Assembly: GCF_003208655.1 (NCBI RefSeq) | Contig: NZ_QKLU01000011.1 | Location: 1 to 64,000 of the forward strand | Source of the DNA: Pedobacter nutrimenti | GTDB taxonomy: Bacteria > Bacteroidota > Bacteroidia > Sphingobacteriales > Sphingobacteriaceae | Length of the DNA: 64,000 nucleotides | Reading direction: 5' to 3' | In this document: in pieces, positions 15,840 to 23,708 of the stretch | How the letters are laid out: each line of letters starts with the position of its first letter | Position numbering within the stretch: position 1 is the first letter of the stretch | Position numbers and translations under genes: made by a program | The notes under the pieces: generated by a model | What the model saw: the letters and a program-made list of their open reading frames with translations, nothing else | Databases searched by the model: none | What the model was told of the DNA's origin: nothing

Positions 15840-16439
15840 ATGAAGAGAATCTTATTGTTCTGCCTTACAGCAGTATTCCTGTCGAGCTGCGGCATTAATA
15901 AACAGGCACAACAAATTAAAGCCCTGGAAAAGTGTACATACAAAATTACTTCTGCCGATCAGATATCTATTGCCGGAACAGACCTGCGCAGTATGATTTC
16001 CGAGCAGAACATTAACCTGGGCAGTTTACCCGGCCTGGCGCTTGGGTTATTAAGAAGGGACATTCCTTTAAGGGCCAAATTGAATATGGAAATCAGCAAT
16101 CCTACCGGAGACCTGGCTTCGATCAATGAATTTGAGTATAAAATTTTAATCAATAAACAGGAAATTGCAACGGGTTTTGTAAACCAGAATGTGAGCGTTG
16201 AACCTGGAAAATCGACTGTAGTTCCAATTGACATGTCGGCCAATATTTACCCTTTTATTTCCAATGGAGCGGTTATGGACGACATCAGCCGTTTTTTAAA
16301 AGCACGTAATGGTGGCCCGGAACAAAAGGGCATTGTAACCCTGAAAATCAGACCAAGCATTAAAGTTGCAGGTGGCCTGGTTAAATATCCGGGTTTTATT
16401 ACCATAGACAAGGAAATCAGCAGTAAAATCCTCTTGTAA
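15840..16439 (+). CDS. lipoprotein with a LEA type 2 (WHy-like) domain
   Basis: 199 residues. The signal ends FLSSCGIN (Cys17), a lipobox. The mature part has beta-rich repeats typical of LEA14/WHy domains: LNMEISNPTGDLASINEFEY followed by VEPGKSTVVPIDM. Such proteins are thought to shield envelope components in stress or desiccation; a molecular role is not established. It sits between DoxX and PIG-L genes with its own possible promoter. Confidence 0.75.
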   Translation: MKRILLFCLTAVFLSSCGINKQAQQIKALEKCTYKITSADQISIAGTDLRSMISEQNINLGSLPGLALGLLRRDIPLRAKLNMEISNPTGDLASINEFEYKILINKQEIATGFVNQNVSVEPGKSTVVPIDMSANIYPFISNGAVMDDISRFLKARNGGPEQKGIVTLKIRPSIKVAGGLVKYPGFITIDKEISSKILL

Positions 16440-16531
16440 AATATTTGAAGCGGGCCCTGACTTTCATACAATTTTAAGTAATTTCGGAATCTGCTCCGGC
16501 AGGTCAAAACAAAACGAAACGAAAAAAATAT

Positions 16532-18976
16532 ATGAAACTTAGGGCTGCTCTATTTCTATTTTTATTTGTACCCTCTTTTTTTCTTCATGCACAGAACCGT
16601 GTTTTTTCGGGCGCTGCTGAAATTAAACAACAATTAGAATCCTTAAACACCAGTGGCAGCGTATTGTACATTGCCGCGCACCCTGATGACGAGAATACGC
16701 GTTTACTGGCCTATCTTGCCCAGGAAAAAAAAATAAGGACCGGTTATCTTTCCCTGACCAGGGGAGATGGGGGACAGAACCTGATTGGCAACGAACAGGC
16801 AGATCTTTTGGGGCTGATCAGAACGCAGGAACTCATTGCTGCACGTTTGACCGATGGGGCACAGCAGTTTTTTACCAGGGCAAATGACTTTGGTTTTTCC
16901 AAAAATCCAGCCGAAAGCTTCAAAATCTGGGACAAACAAAAAATACTTTCCGACGTGGTTTGGGTCATCCGGACATTCAGGCCAGATTTGATCATTACCC
17001 GTTTTCCTGAAGATTCCCGTGCCGGACATGGCCATCATTCTGCCTCGGCCATATTGGCCAGGGAAGCTTTTGCAGCAGCAGCCGATCCCAAACAGTTTCC
17101 AGAGCAGCTAAAATATGTAAAGGTCTGGCAGGCCAAACGCATCCTTTGGAATACCTTTAATTTTGGGGGCAGCAACACCACTTCCGAAGATCAGCTGAAA
17201 CTCGATGTTGGTGCTTTTAATCCTTTGCTTGGCAAAAGTTATGGTGAAATAGCGGCTTTAAGCAGATCGAATCATAAAAGTCAGGGTTTTGGCTCTGCAA
17301 AACAGCGGGGTTCTGCCATAGAGTATTTTAGCCCGGTTGGTGGAGAAGCTGCTAAAAATGATATTTTCGAAAACATAAACTTTGGCCTGGACCGTAATGC
17401 TGATATGCAGGCCATTCAACAACTATTGAATGAAATTAATGCCGGTTATAAGGTTTCGGACCCGGCAGCATCGCTTCCCAAATTGTTGGAGCTGAGAAAA
17501 CTGGTCAGACCCGCGCAGGTGGAATTTAAAAAAGAACTGCTCGATGAAATTATTTTGGCTTGTGCCGGAATATGGATAGAAACCAATGTACCGTCACAGG
17601 CCTATGCCCTGACCGATACCCTTGCCGTACAGCTGCAGGCCATTGTAAGGGCAAAACACACACTTCCGGTAAAAATCAGTATGCCGAATGCAGGTATTTC
17701 AGCCAATTTGAAACCCAATCAAATGTCTGCTTTTTCATTAAAAGTACCTGCTGCTGCTTTGGGAACAACCCAGCCTTATTGGTTGCAGGAAAGACATCCA
17801 GTGGGGGCTTATGTGGTCAGTCCGCAAACGGCCATTGGAATGCCTGAAAATCAGGCCCCTTCTGCAGGTCCGGTAATTGTAGAAATTGGTGGGGAGAAAC
17901 TGGAAGTTTTCCGTCCCATCGTTTATAAATTTACAGACCCTGTTAAAGGCGAAGTATACCAGCCATTGGCCATTGCACCTCCTGTAACGGCTAGCCTTGC
18001 CGAAAAGGCTTATGTTTTTAACGGCAATTCCCCAAGGACATTTTCGGTCCAACTGAAGAGTTTTCAGGATGGGACCAAAGGGACCTTAAAGGTACTGGTG
18101 CCTAAAGGTTGGAAGGCCACGCCCGAAAACATCGATTTTTCACTGGCAAAAAAGGGAGATGAAGAAAAAGTAGAATTTACCCTGAGCCCTGCCGGTGAGG
18201 TGAACGGGGGCACACTGGCCCTGAACATCAGCACAGGAGGCAAAACGTACGATAAAGGACTTCATGTAATTGCGTACGACCATATTCCTTTACAAACCTT
18301 ATTTCCTTTTGCTGAGGCAAAAGTAGAGCGCCTGAACCTTAAAATAACAAACAAAAAACTCGGTTATATTGCCGGTGCCGGAGACCTGATTCCTGAATCT
18401 TTAAGGCAACTGGGCTATGAAGTAAACCTGCTTTCTGAAAATGAGGTTTTAAACAAAGACCTTTCGGCTTTTGATGCCATTATTACCGGGGTCCGCCTGT
18501 ACAACATCAATGAACAGGTAAAGGCCATGCAGCCCAAACTGATGAAGTATGTAGAAAATGGGGGCACACTGATGGTCCAGTACAATGTGAATGCGCCTTT
18601 AAAAATCGCTGCCCTTGGACCTTATCCCTTTAAACTGACCAGGGACAGGGTTACCGAAGAAGATGCTGAAGTGACTTTTCTGGCGCCCGGACATCCGGTC
18701 CTAAATGTTCCGAATAAAATTACGGCCAAAGATTTTGAAGGCTGGATACAGGAACGTGGTTTATATTTTGCATCTGACCTCGATGCTAAATATACCCCAG
18801 TGTTGTCCATGCACGATACGGGTGAACAGCCTTTAAATGGCTCACTTTTTATAGCCTCTTATGGAAAAGGAAAATATGTTTATTCGGGTTTATCCTTTTT
18901 CAGGGAGCTGCCTGCCGGTGTTCCGGGGGCTTACCGTCTGTTTGTGAACTTGATTTCAAATCCTGCCCTTAAATAA
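16532..18976 (+). CDS. secreted PIG-L-family deacetylase with a C-terminal amidotransferase-like domain
   Basis: 814 residues with a Sec signal peptide (about 1-20, ending LHAQ). The N-terminal PIG-L/LmbE domain (about 40-270) has the zinc motif AHPDDE (49-54) and a second His cluster in SRAGHGHHSAS. PIG-L enzymes are Zn-dependent N-acetyl hydrolases acting on GlcNAc-type sugars. Residues about 610-814 resemble a ThuA/glutamine-amidotransferase-like Rossmann domain (YIAGAGDLIPESLRQLGYEV). Its stop overlaps the start of a 39-residue membrane protein, which overlaps a sodium:solute symporter, implying deacetylation outside and uptake of the product. Substrate not known. Confidence 0.85.
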   Translation: MKLRAALFLFLFVPSFFLHAQNRVFSGAAEIKQQLESLNTSGSVLYIAAHPDDENTRLLAYLAQEKKIRTGYLSLTRGDGGQNLIGNEQADLLGLIRTQELIAARLTDGAQQFFTRANDFGFSKNPAESFKIWDKQKILSDVVWVIRTFRPDLIITRFPEDSRAGHGHHSASAILAREAFAAAADPKQFPEQLKYVKVWQAKRILWNTFNFGGSNTTSEDQLKLDVGAFNPLLGKSYGEIAALSRSNHKSQGFGSAKQRGSAIEYFSPVGGEAAKNDIFENINFGLDRNADMQAIQQLLNEINAGYKVSDPAASLPKLLELRKLVRPAQVEFKKELLDEIILACAGIWIETNVPSQAYALTDTLAVQLQAIVRAKHTLPVKISMPNAGISANLKPNQMSAFSLKVPAAALGTTQPYWLQERHPVGAYVVSPQTAIGMPENQAPSAGPVIVEIGGEKLEVFRPIVYKFTDPVKGEVYQPLAIAPPVTASLAEKAYVFNGNSPRTFSVQLKSFQDGTKGTLKVLVPKGWKATPENIDFSLAKKGDEEKVEFTLSPAGEVNGGTLALNISTGGKTYDKGLHVIAYDHIPLQTLFPFAEAKVERLNLKITNKKLGYIAGAGDLIPESLRQLGYEVNLLSENEVLNKDLSAFDAIITGVRLYNINEQVKAMQPKLMKYVENGGTLMVQYNVNAPLKIAALGPYPFKLTRDRVTEEDAEVTFLAPGHPVLNVPNKITAKDFEGWIQERGLYFASDLDAKYTPVLSMHDTGEQPLNGSLFIASYGKGKYVYSGLSFFRELPAGVPGAYRLFVNLISNPALK

Positions 18977-19095
18977 TGAAAGATCCGGAACTGCCTCCTT
19001 TTGTGAAAAGCTGGAAACAGTTTTACCGGTTGCTGATCATTTGGCTGGCTGTATTGATTCTGTTGTTTTACCTTTTTACAAAATACTTTGAATGA
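18976..19095 (+). CDS. 39-residue single-helix membrane protein
   Basis: A short ORF that fits exactly between two genes: its ATG shares one base with the PIG-L stop (TAATG) and its TGA overlaps the symporter ATG (ATGA). The sequence has a soluble start MKDPELPPFVKSWKQFYR and one membrane helix (about 19-36, LLIIWLAVLILLFYLFTKYF). Such coupling implies translation as part of the operon and a role with the symporter, perhaps as a small subunit. No family recognised. Confidence 0.75.
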   Translation: MKDPELPPFVKSWKQFYRLLIIWLAVLILLFYLFTKYFE

Positions 19096-20786
19096 GCAGT
19101 ATTGATTGGGCCGTATTGATCATCACCCTGCTGGTCATTGTACTTTACGGTATTTATAAAAGCCGCGGTGCCCAGAACATACAGGGTTATTTACTGGGGA
19201 ACCAGTCTATGCCCTGGTATAGTGTCTGTTTATCGGTCATGGCCACTCAGGCCAGTGCCATTACTTTTCTTTCAGCCCCGGGCCTGGCTTATTCTTCGGG
19301 AATGAGTTTTGTCCAGTTCTATTTTGGTCTTCCCCTGGCCATGATTGTGCTTTGTATTACTTTTGTTCCCATATTTCACCGTTTAAAGGTGTATACGGCC
19401 TATGAATACCTGGAACAGCGTTTTGATCTTAAAACCAGGGCACTTACCGCCTTTTTGTTTTTGGTACAGCGTGGCCTTTCCACAGGCATTACCATTTACG
19501 CCCCCTCTATTATTCTGTCTACCATTTTAAATATAAATACGGTTTATACCACTTTGTTTATTGGTGGGCTTGTTATTTTTTATACAGTTTATGGAGGTAC
19601 AAAGGCCGTTTCCTATACGCAGATGCTGCAAATGAGCATTATTTTCTGTGGTTTGTTTGCAGCAGGTGTAGTGGTTGTGCAGTTGTTGCCCGAGGGTGTG
19701 GGTTTTGGTAAGGCCATTAGCATTGCGGGTAAAATGGGCAGAACCAATGCCATTGATTTTAAGTTCGACTGGAACAACCAATACACGGTTTGGAGTGGTT
19801 TGATTGGTGGATTTTTTCTGCAGCTTTCCTATTTTGGGACCGACCAGAGCCAGGTTGGCCGCTACCTGACTGGGGCATCGGTAGGGCAAAGCCGCATGGG
19901 ACTGCTTATGAACGGCCTGGTTAAAATTCCCATGCAGTTTTTAATTTTACTGATCGGGGTATTGGTTTTTGCATTTTACCAGTACAATAAACCTCCGGTT
20001 TTTTTCAACAGTTTTGAATTGAACAAGCTCGAAAACAGCAGTTATAAAAAGGAACTCAATGAAATCAAAAGCGAATATGACCAGGCATTTACTGAAAAAC
20101 AACAGGAACTGGCCAAACTGGATAGGGCTTTGGATGCAAAAGACCAAGCCGGAATTGACCGGCAGCGCCTGGCTTTAAAACAGGCAGACGAAAAAGCCAA
20201 AAGCATTCGTGAGAAAACAACCGGGCTGATGTTGAAAAATGATCCCAAGGCAGATGTAAATGACAACAATTACATTTTCTTAAGCTTTGTGACCAAATAC
20301 TTGCCCACCGGGCTCATTGGTTTGCTGATTGCCATTATATTTTTAGCTTCTATGGGCTCTACGGCCAGTGCTTTAAATTCACTGGCTTCTACCACAGTAA
20401 TAGACATTTATAAAAGGCTCATCAAAAAGGACGGCTCAGACCAGCAGTACCTGCAGGCATCCAGATGGGCTACAGTTTTTTGGGGTGTCATTTGTATTTT
20501 AATGGCCCTGTATGCCAGTAAAATCGGAAACCTCATTGAGGCGGTAAACATATTGGGTTCCTACATTTATGGAACCATTCTGGGGGTTTTCCTGGTGGCT
20601 TTTTACCTGAAACAGGTTGGTGGAAGGGCAGTTTTTATTGCGGCACTGCTCACTGAACTTGCAGTGTGCATATGTGGCTATTATAAAGTAGTGGCTTATT
20701 TGTGGCTCAATGTAATTGGCTGCCTGCTGGTGGTTTTATTGTCGTTTGCTCTACAAAAGCTATTCAAAAAAGAAAGGCCTGCTTAA
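19092..20786 (+). CDS. sodium:solute symporter (SSS family)
   Basis: 564 residues, SSS fold with about 13 membrane helices. Typical segments: MPWYSVCLSVMATQASAITF in TM2 and the GTDQSQVGRYLTG loop (about 249-261). It imports a sugar or related solute with sodium. An unusual soluble stretch of about 75 residues (310-385, YKKELNEIKSEYDQAFTEKQ onward) is charged and helical, with coiled-coil character, lying between membrane helices. The gene is the last of the operon with PIG-L and the 39-residue protein. Confidence 0.88.
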   Translation: MSSIDWAVLIITLLVIVLYGIYKSRGAQNIQGYLLGNQSMPWYSVCLSVMATQASAITFLSAPGLAYSSGMSFVQFYFGLPLAMIVLCITFVPIFHRLKVYTAYEYLEQRFDLKTRALTAFLFLVQRGLSTGITIYAPSIILSTILNINTVYTTLFIGGLVIFYTVYGGTKAVSYTQMLQMSIIFCGLFAAGVVVVQLLPEGVGFGKAISIAGKMGRTNAIDFKFDWNNQYTVWSGLIGGFFLQLSYFGTDQSQVGRYLTGASVGQSRMGLLMNGLVKIPMQFLILLIGVLVFAFYQYNKPPVFFNSFELNKLENSSYKKELNEIKSEYDQAFTEKQQELAKLDRALDAKDQAGIDRQRLALKQADEKAKSIREKTTGLMLKNDPKADVNDNNYIFLSFVTKYLPTGLIGLLIAIIFLASMGSTASALNSLASTTVIDIYKRLIKKDGSDQQYLQASRWATVFWGVICILMALYASKIGNLIEAVNILGSYIYGTILGVFLVAFYLKQVGGRAVFIAALLTELAVCICGYYKVVAYLWLNVIGCLLVVLLSFALQKLFKKERPA

Positions 20787-20806
20787 GCAGGCCTTTCTTT
20801 TTTGAA
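20763..20806. terminator. bidirectional terminator overlapping the symporter stop codon
   Basis: A perfect 20-bp stem (20763-20782 and 20787-20806) with loop TTAA and flanking A/T runs. The symporter stop TAA (20784-20786) is in the loop, so the final codons form the left arm. It also serves the converging DUF2911 gene. Confidence 0.92.
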
Positions 20807-20817
20807 TACAGACAAGC

Positions 20818-21666
20818 CTATTTTTGGGCTTCTGCAAGTAAAGCACTGTTGAGCCTTACATATTCATCTATTTTAGCTTCTTTGGCCAGTTTGATGCCTG
20901 CTTCTGCGCTTGCAGCAGCACCTTTTTTATCTCCCATTTTTAACTGGATACGGCCTTTCCATAACCTGATCCACGGACCTTTGGCATCAGCTGCTTCAGC
21001 AGCATTCATCCATTCCAGTGCTTTTTTCAGGTCTTTTCCATTTTCATAGTAATATTGGGCGGCTGAAAAGTAAGGTTTTTTCTCACCCTTCATGGCCTCA
21101 TCTATACTGGCCATTACTTTGGTATCCACATCGGTGGTCAGGTTTACGCTCACCGAGGTGTTTTCCCATTGCAACAGTAATTGTGCTTTGGTCGGATAAA
21201 CATTGGCAAACTGTATGGTAAAGGTTTCTACTTTGTTTTGCAAGGCAACAGGTTTTACTTTAACCCTTAAAAAGTCCTGATCTTCTTTGTATTCATAAGC
21301 ACCCCATTGTTTGGTCATTTTACTTAGGATCACTGTCCATTCGTTTTTACCGGGTATGGTAAACAATTCGTATTCACCGGCTGGTACTGCTTTGCCTTCG
21401 AAAGTAACATCATCTGTAAATTTAATAGTGGTTGCACTGTTTGCACCTGTACGCCATACCTGGTCATACATTTCCAGGCCACCAAAAATTTTTCTGCCTT
21501 TGGTATTTGGACGGGAGTAGGTTAAAGTGATTTTACCTAAACCAAAATCCTGGGTAAGGCTTTGTCCGCTGCTGGCCTGCGGAATTTTTACACCCTGTGC
21601 TTCTACTTCTGCATTCAGGGATAAGGCTACCAGTAGGAGTAGCGTTGATTTTAAGATCCGTTTCAT
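20818..21666 (-). CDS. DUF2911 domain protein, secreted
   Basis: 282 residues from ATG at 21666 (MKRILKSTLLLLVALSLNAE, a signal peptide); an earlier in-frame start is not needed. DUF2911 features: GKITLTYSRPNTKGRKIFGG, VWRTGANSATTIKF and GEYELFTIPGKNEWTVIL. The C-terminal third (about 205-282) looks like tetratricopeptide-type helices (YYYENGKDLKKALEWMNAAE and a WKGRIQLKMGDKKGAAASAE repeat). Common in Bacteroidota, probably periplasmic; function unknown. Confidence 0.85.
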   Translation of the reverse strand: MKRILKSTLLLLVALSLNAEVEAQGVKIPQASSGQSLTQDFGLGKITLTYSRPNTKGRKIFGGLEMYDQVWRTGANSATTIKFTDDVTFEGKAVPAGEYELFTIPGKNEWTVILSKMTKQWGAYEYKEDQDFLRVKVKPVALQNKVETFTIQFANVYPTKAQLLLQWENTSVSVNLTTDVDTKVMASIDEAMKGEKKPYFSAAQYYYENGKDLKKALEWMNAAEAADAKGPWIRLWKGRIQLKMGDKKGAAASAEAGIKLAKEAKIDEYVRLNSALLAEAQK

Positions 21667-21752
21667 TGTTTTGTTTTTTCTACTAAAATACGTTAAGGAA
21701 TTTAATATAACAGGGCACAATAAAACTTTAGCAATTTAGGAAACAGCGATGA

Positions 21753-22124
21753 CTAAAACGGGCCGGCAAGTTTGGCCTGCATGACCCCGGCAATAGAGCT
21801 GGCCCTGCTAATGGCCAGGTCTGCTTTGGGACCCTTAAAATTTTCAGCGATGGTTTTTTTCCATAGTGCTAACCAGCGTTCAAAATGCACCGCCTGTAAG
21901 GGTACAAGCTCATGCAGCGCTTTGTGTTTTTTTATAGGGTTGCCACTATAGCTTTGTGCATCCAGTAAAATCGTTTCCCAAAAGGAAACCATTACCGGAA
22001 TATGTTCCTGCAAGGAAAAATCCGACACTTTAAAAACCGGGCCAATCAGCTCGTCTTCCAGTGCCCCGGCATAAAAGGCATGAACCAGTAGGGTAAGGTC
22101 TTCTTTTTTCTCCAGATCTCTCAT
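21753..22124 (-). CDS. group III truncated haemoglobin
   Basis: 123 residues matching group III truncated globins (Cgb/Ctb type). The proximal histidine is likely H80 in LQAVHFERWLALWKKTI; the DFSLQEHIPVMVSFWETIL block is the characteristic N-terminal part. These haem proteins bind O2 or NO and are linked to nitrosative stress or microaerobic growth. It lies alone, about 90 bp from the DUF2911 gene in the same direction; possibly read together. No promoter recognised. Confidence 0.85.
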   Translation of the reverse strand: MRDLEKKEDLTLLVHAFYAGALEDELIGPVFKVSDFSLQEHIPVMVSFWETILLDAQSYSGNPIKKHKALHELVPLQAVHFERWLALWKKTIAENFKGPKADLAISRASSIAGVMQAKLAGPF

Positions 22125-22254
22125 ATCGCCATAAAATTAAGCATAAGCAAAAAATAGCTGTTAAAATCTGTCCCCCTAATTGTAATAGAAAAGTCAAGAC
22201 TTAAGGTTACCGGAAATTATTTGATTCTCATAATAATTGATTTGAAGTAAATAC

Positions 22255-22283
22255 TTTGAATTTATACCCTTGGGATAAATTTG
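22255..22283 (+). promoter_or_regulatory. promoter of the first RND efflux operon
   Basis: TTTG (22255-22258), 17-bp spacer, TAAATTTG (22276-22283): a near-consensus Bacteroidota promoter. The start would be near 22290, giving a leader of about 12 nt before ATG 22302. Confidence 0.7.
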
Positions 22284-22301
22284 CGGTGTAATAAACACAC
22301 T

Positions 22302-23696
22302 ATGCGTAGCGTAAAACTAATTTTTCTCTTTTCAATTTATTTTCTGTTGCTCTTTACCTGTGCCGTCAAAGCCCAGGACCTTAAATTAAAAGATGCGGTA
22401 AATACCGCATTAACTAATTATGATCTTTTAAAGGCAAAAGGCAATTATGTCCATGCTTCCGAGGAATCACTGAAACAAAGCAAAAGGGACTATCTGCCCA
22501 ACCTGAGCCTTTCTGCACAGCAGGACTATGGAACCATAAACGGACAGAACGGTCCTTCTTATGGACTCGGTGGATTAGCCGTGGCTTCTTCGGGGCCTGC
22601 TTTGGACAAACAAAACTGGAATGCAGCCTTTGGTGCATTGTATCTGGCCAATGTTAATTGGGACTTTTTCACTTTTGGCCGGATCAAAGAAAGGGTAAAA
22701 GTAGCCAGGGCCGTTTTAAGCCGTGACCAGAAAGACCTGGAACAGGAAAGGTTCCAGCAGGAAATTAAGGTTTCCGCTGCATATTTAAATTTGCTGGCTG
22801 CCCAGCGCCTGACCCGTTCACAGGAAAGAAACCTGCAACGGGCCCTGATTTTTCAGAGTACGGCGGTATTGCGGGCCAAAAACGGTTTAATTGCCGGGGT
22901 AGATTCTTCCTTTGCCAAAGCAGAGGTTTCCAGCGCCAGAATTGCTTTAACAAGGGCCATAGACCTGCAGCAGGAGCAGGCCAACAAACTGGGGGTGCTC
23001 ATGGGCGTTAATGCCACGGCATTTACCCTGGATACAGCTTCTATTACCCGCGTGCCGGCCCAATATGGTGCAGATACCATTCTGAAAAATAACCATCCCC
23101 TTTTAAAATTCTATAAAGACCGGGTAAACCTGAGCAACGAACAGGTGAACCTTTTTAAAAGATCTTATTACCCTACTTTTTCATTGTTTGGCGTTATGCA
23201 GGGCAAGGGCTCTGGTTTCAGTTCGGCTTATGCCCAGAACCAAACTGCTTTTACCCAAAGTTATGCCGATGGGATTAACCCAACCCGGGGAAATTACCTG
23301 GTCGGGCTGGGGCTGGTCTGGAATTTAACCACCATTGCCAAAACACAACCCCAGGTGAGGGCCCAGCAATACATTTCCAGGGCTATGGAAGATGAATATG
23401 AACTGATCGATAAACAATTACAGGCTCAGCTGCTCCTCTCGGATACGAAGCTTAAAAATGCAATTGACAATTATAAGGAAGCACCTGTGCAGGTAAAAGC
23501 GGCTTCGGATGCTTACCTGCAAAAAAGCACTTTATACAAAAATGGCCTTACCACCATTGTAGATTTAACCCAGGCTTTATACACCCTGAACAGGGCAGAA
23601 ACAGACCGTGACATTGCTTACAACAATGTATGGCAGGCCTTGTTGCTAAAATCTGCAGCGCTGGGCAATTTTGATCTGTTTATAAACGAATTTTAA
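22302..23696 (+). CDS. TolC-family outer-membrane efflux protein
   Basis: 464 residues from ATG at 22302; an in-frame TTG 21 bp earlier falls in the -7 element and is rejected. A signal peptide ends near VKAQD. The sequence shows long helices and repeats of the TolC fold (AVNTALTNYDLLKAKGNY at the N-terminus, and SDAYLQKSTLYKNGLTTIVD near the end). It forms the trimeric outer-membrane duct of the tripartite pump with the following RND and MFP genes (spacings 12 and 27 bp). Confidence 0.9.
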   Translation: MRSVKLIFLFSIYFLLLFTCAVKAQDLKLKDAVNTALTNYDLLKAKGNYVHASEESLKQSKRDYLPNLSLSAQQDYGTINGQNGPSYGLGGLAVASSGPALDKQNWNAAFGALYLANVNWDFFTFGRIKERVKVARAVLSRDQKDLEQERFQQEIKVSAAYLNLLAAQRLTRSQERNLQRALIFQSTAVLRAKNGLIAGVDSSFAKAEVSSARIALTRAIDLQQEQANKLGVLMGVNATAFTLDTASITRVPAQYGADTILKNNHPLLKFYKDRVNLSNEQVNLFKRSYYPTFSLFGVMQGKGSGFSSAYAQNQTAFTQSYADGINPTRGNYLVGLGLVWNLTTIAKTQPQVRAQQYISRAMEDEYELIDKQLQAQLLLSDTKLKNAIDNYKEAPVQVKAASDAYLQKSTLYKNGLTTIVDLTQALYTLNRAETDRDIAYNNVWQALLLKSAALGNFDLFINEF

Positions 23697-23708
23697 CCTA
23701 TACACTAA

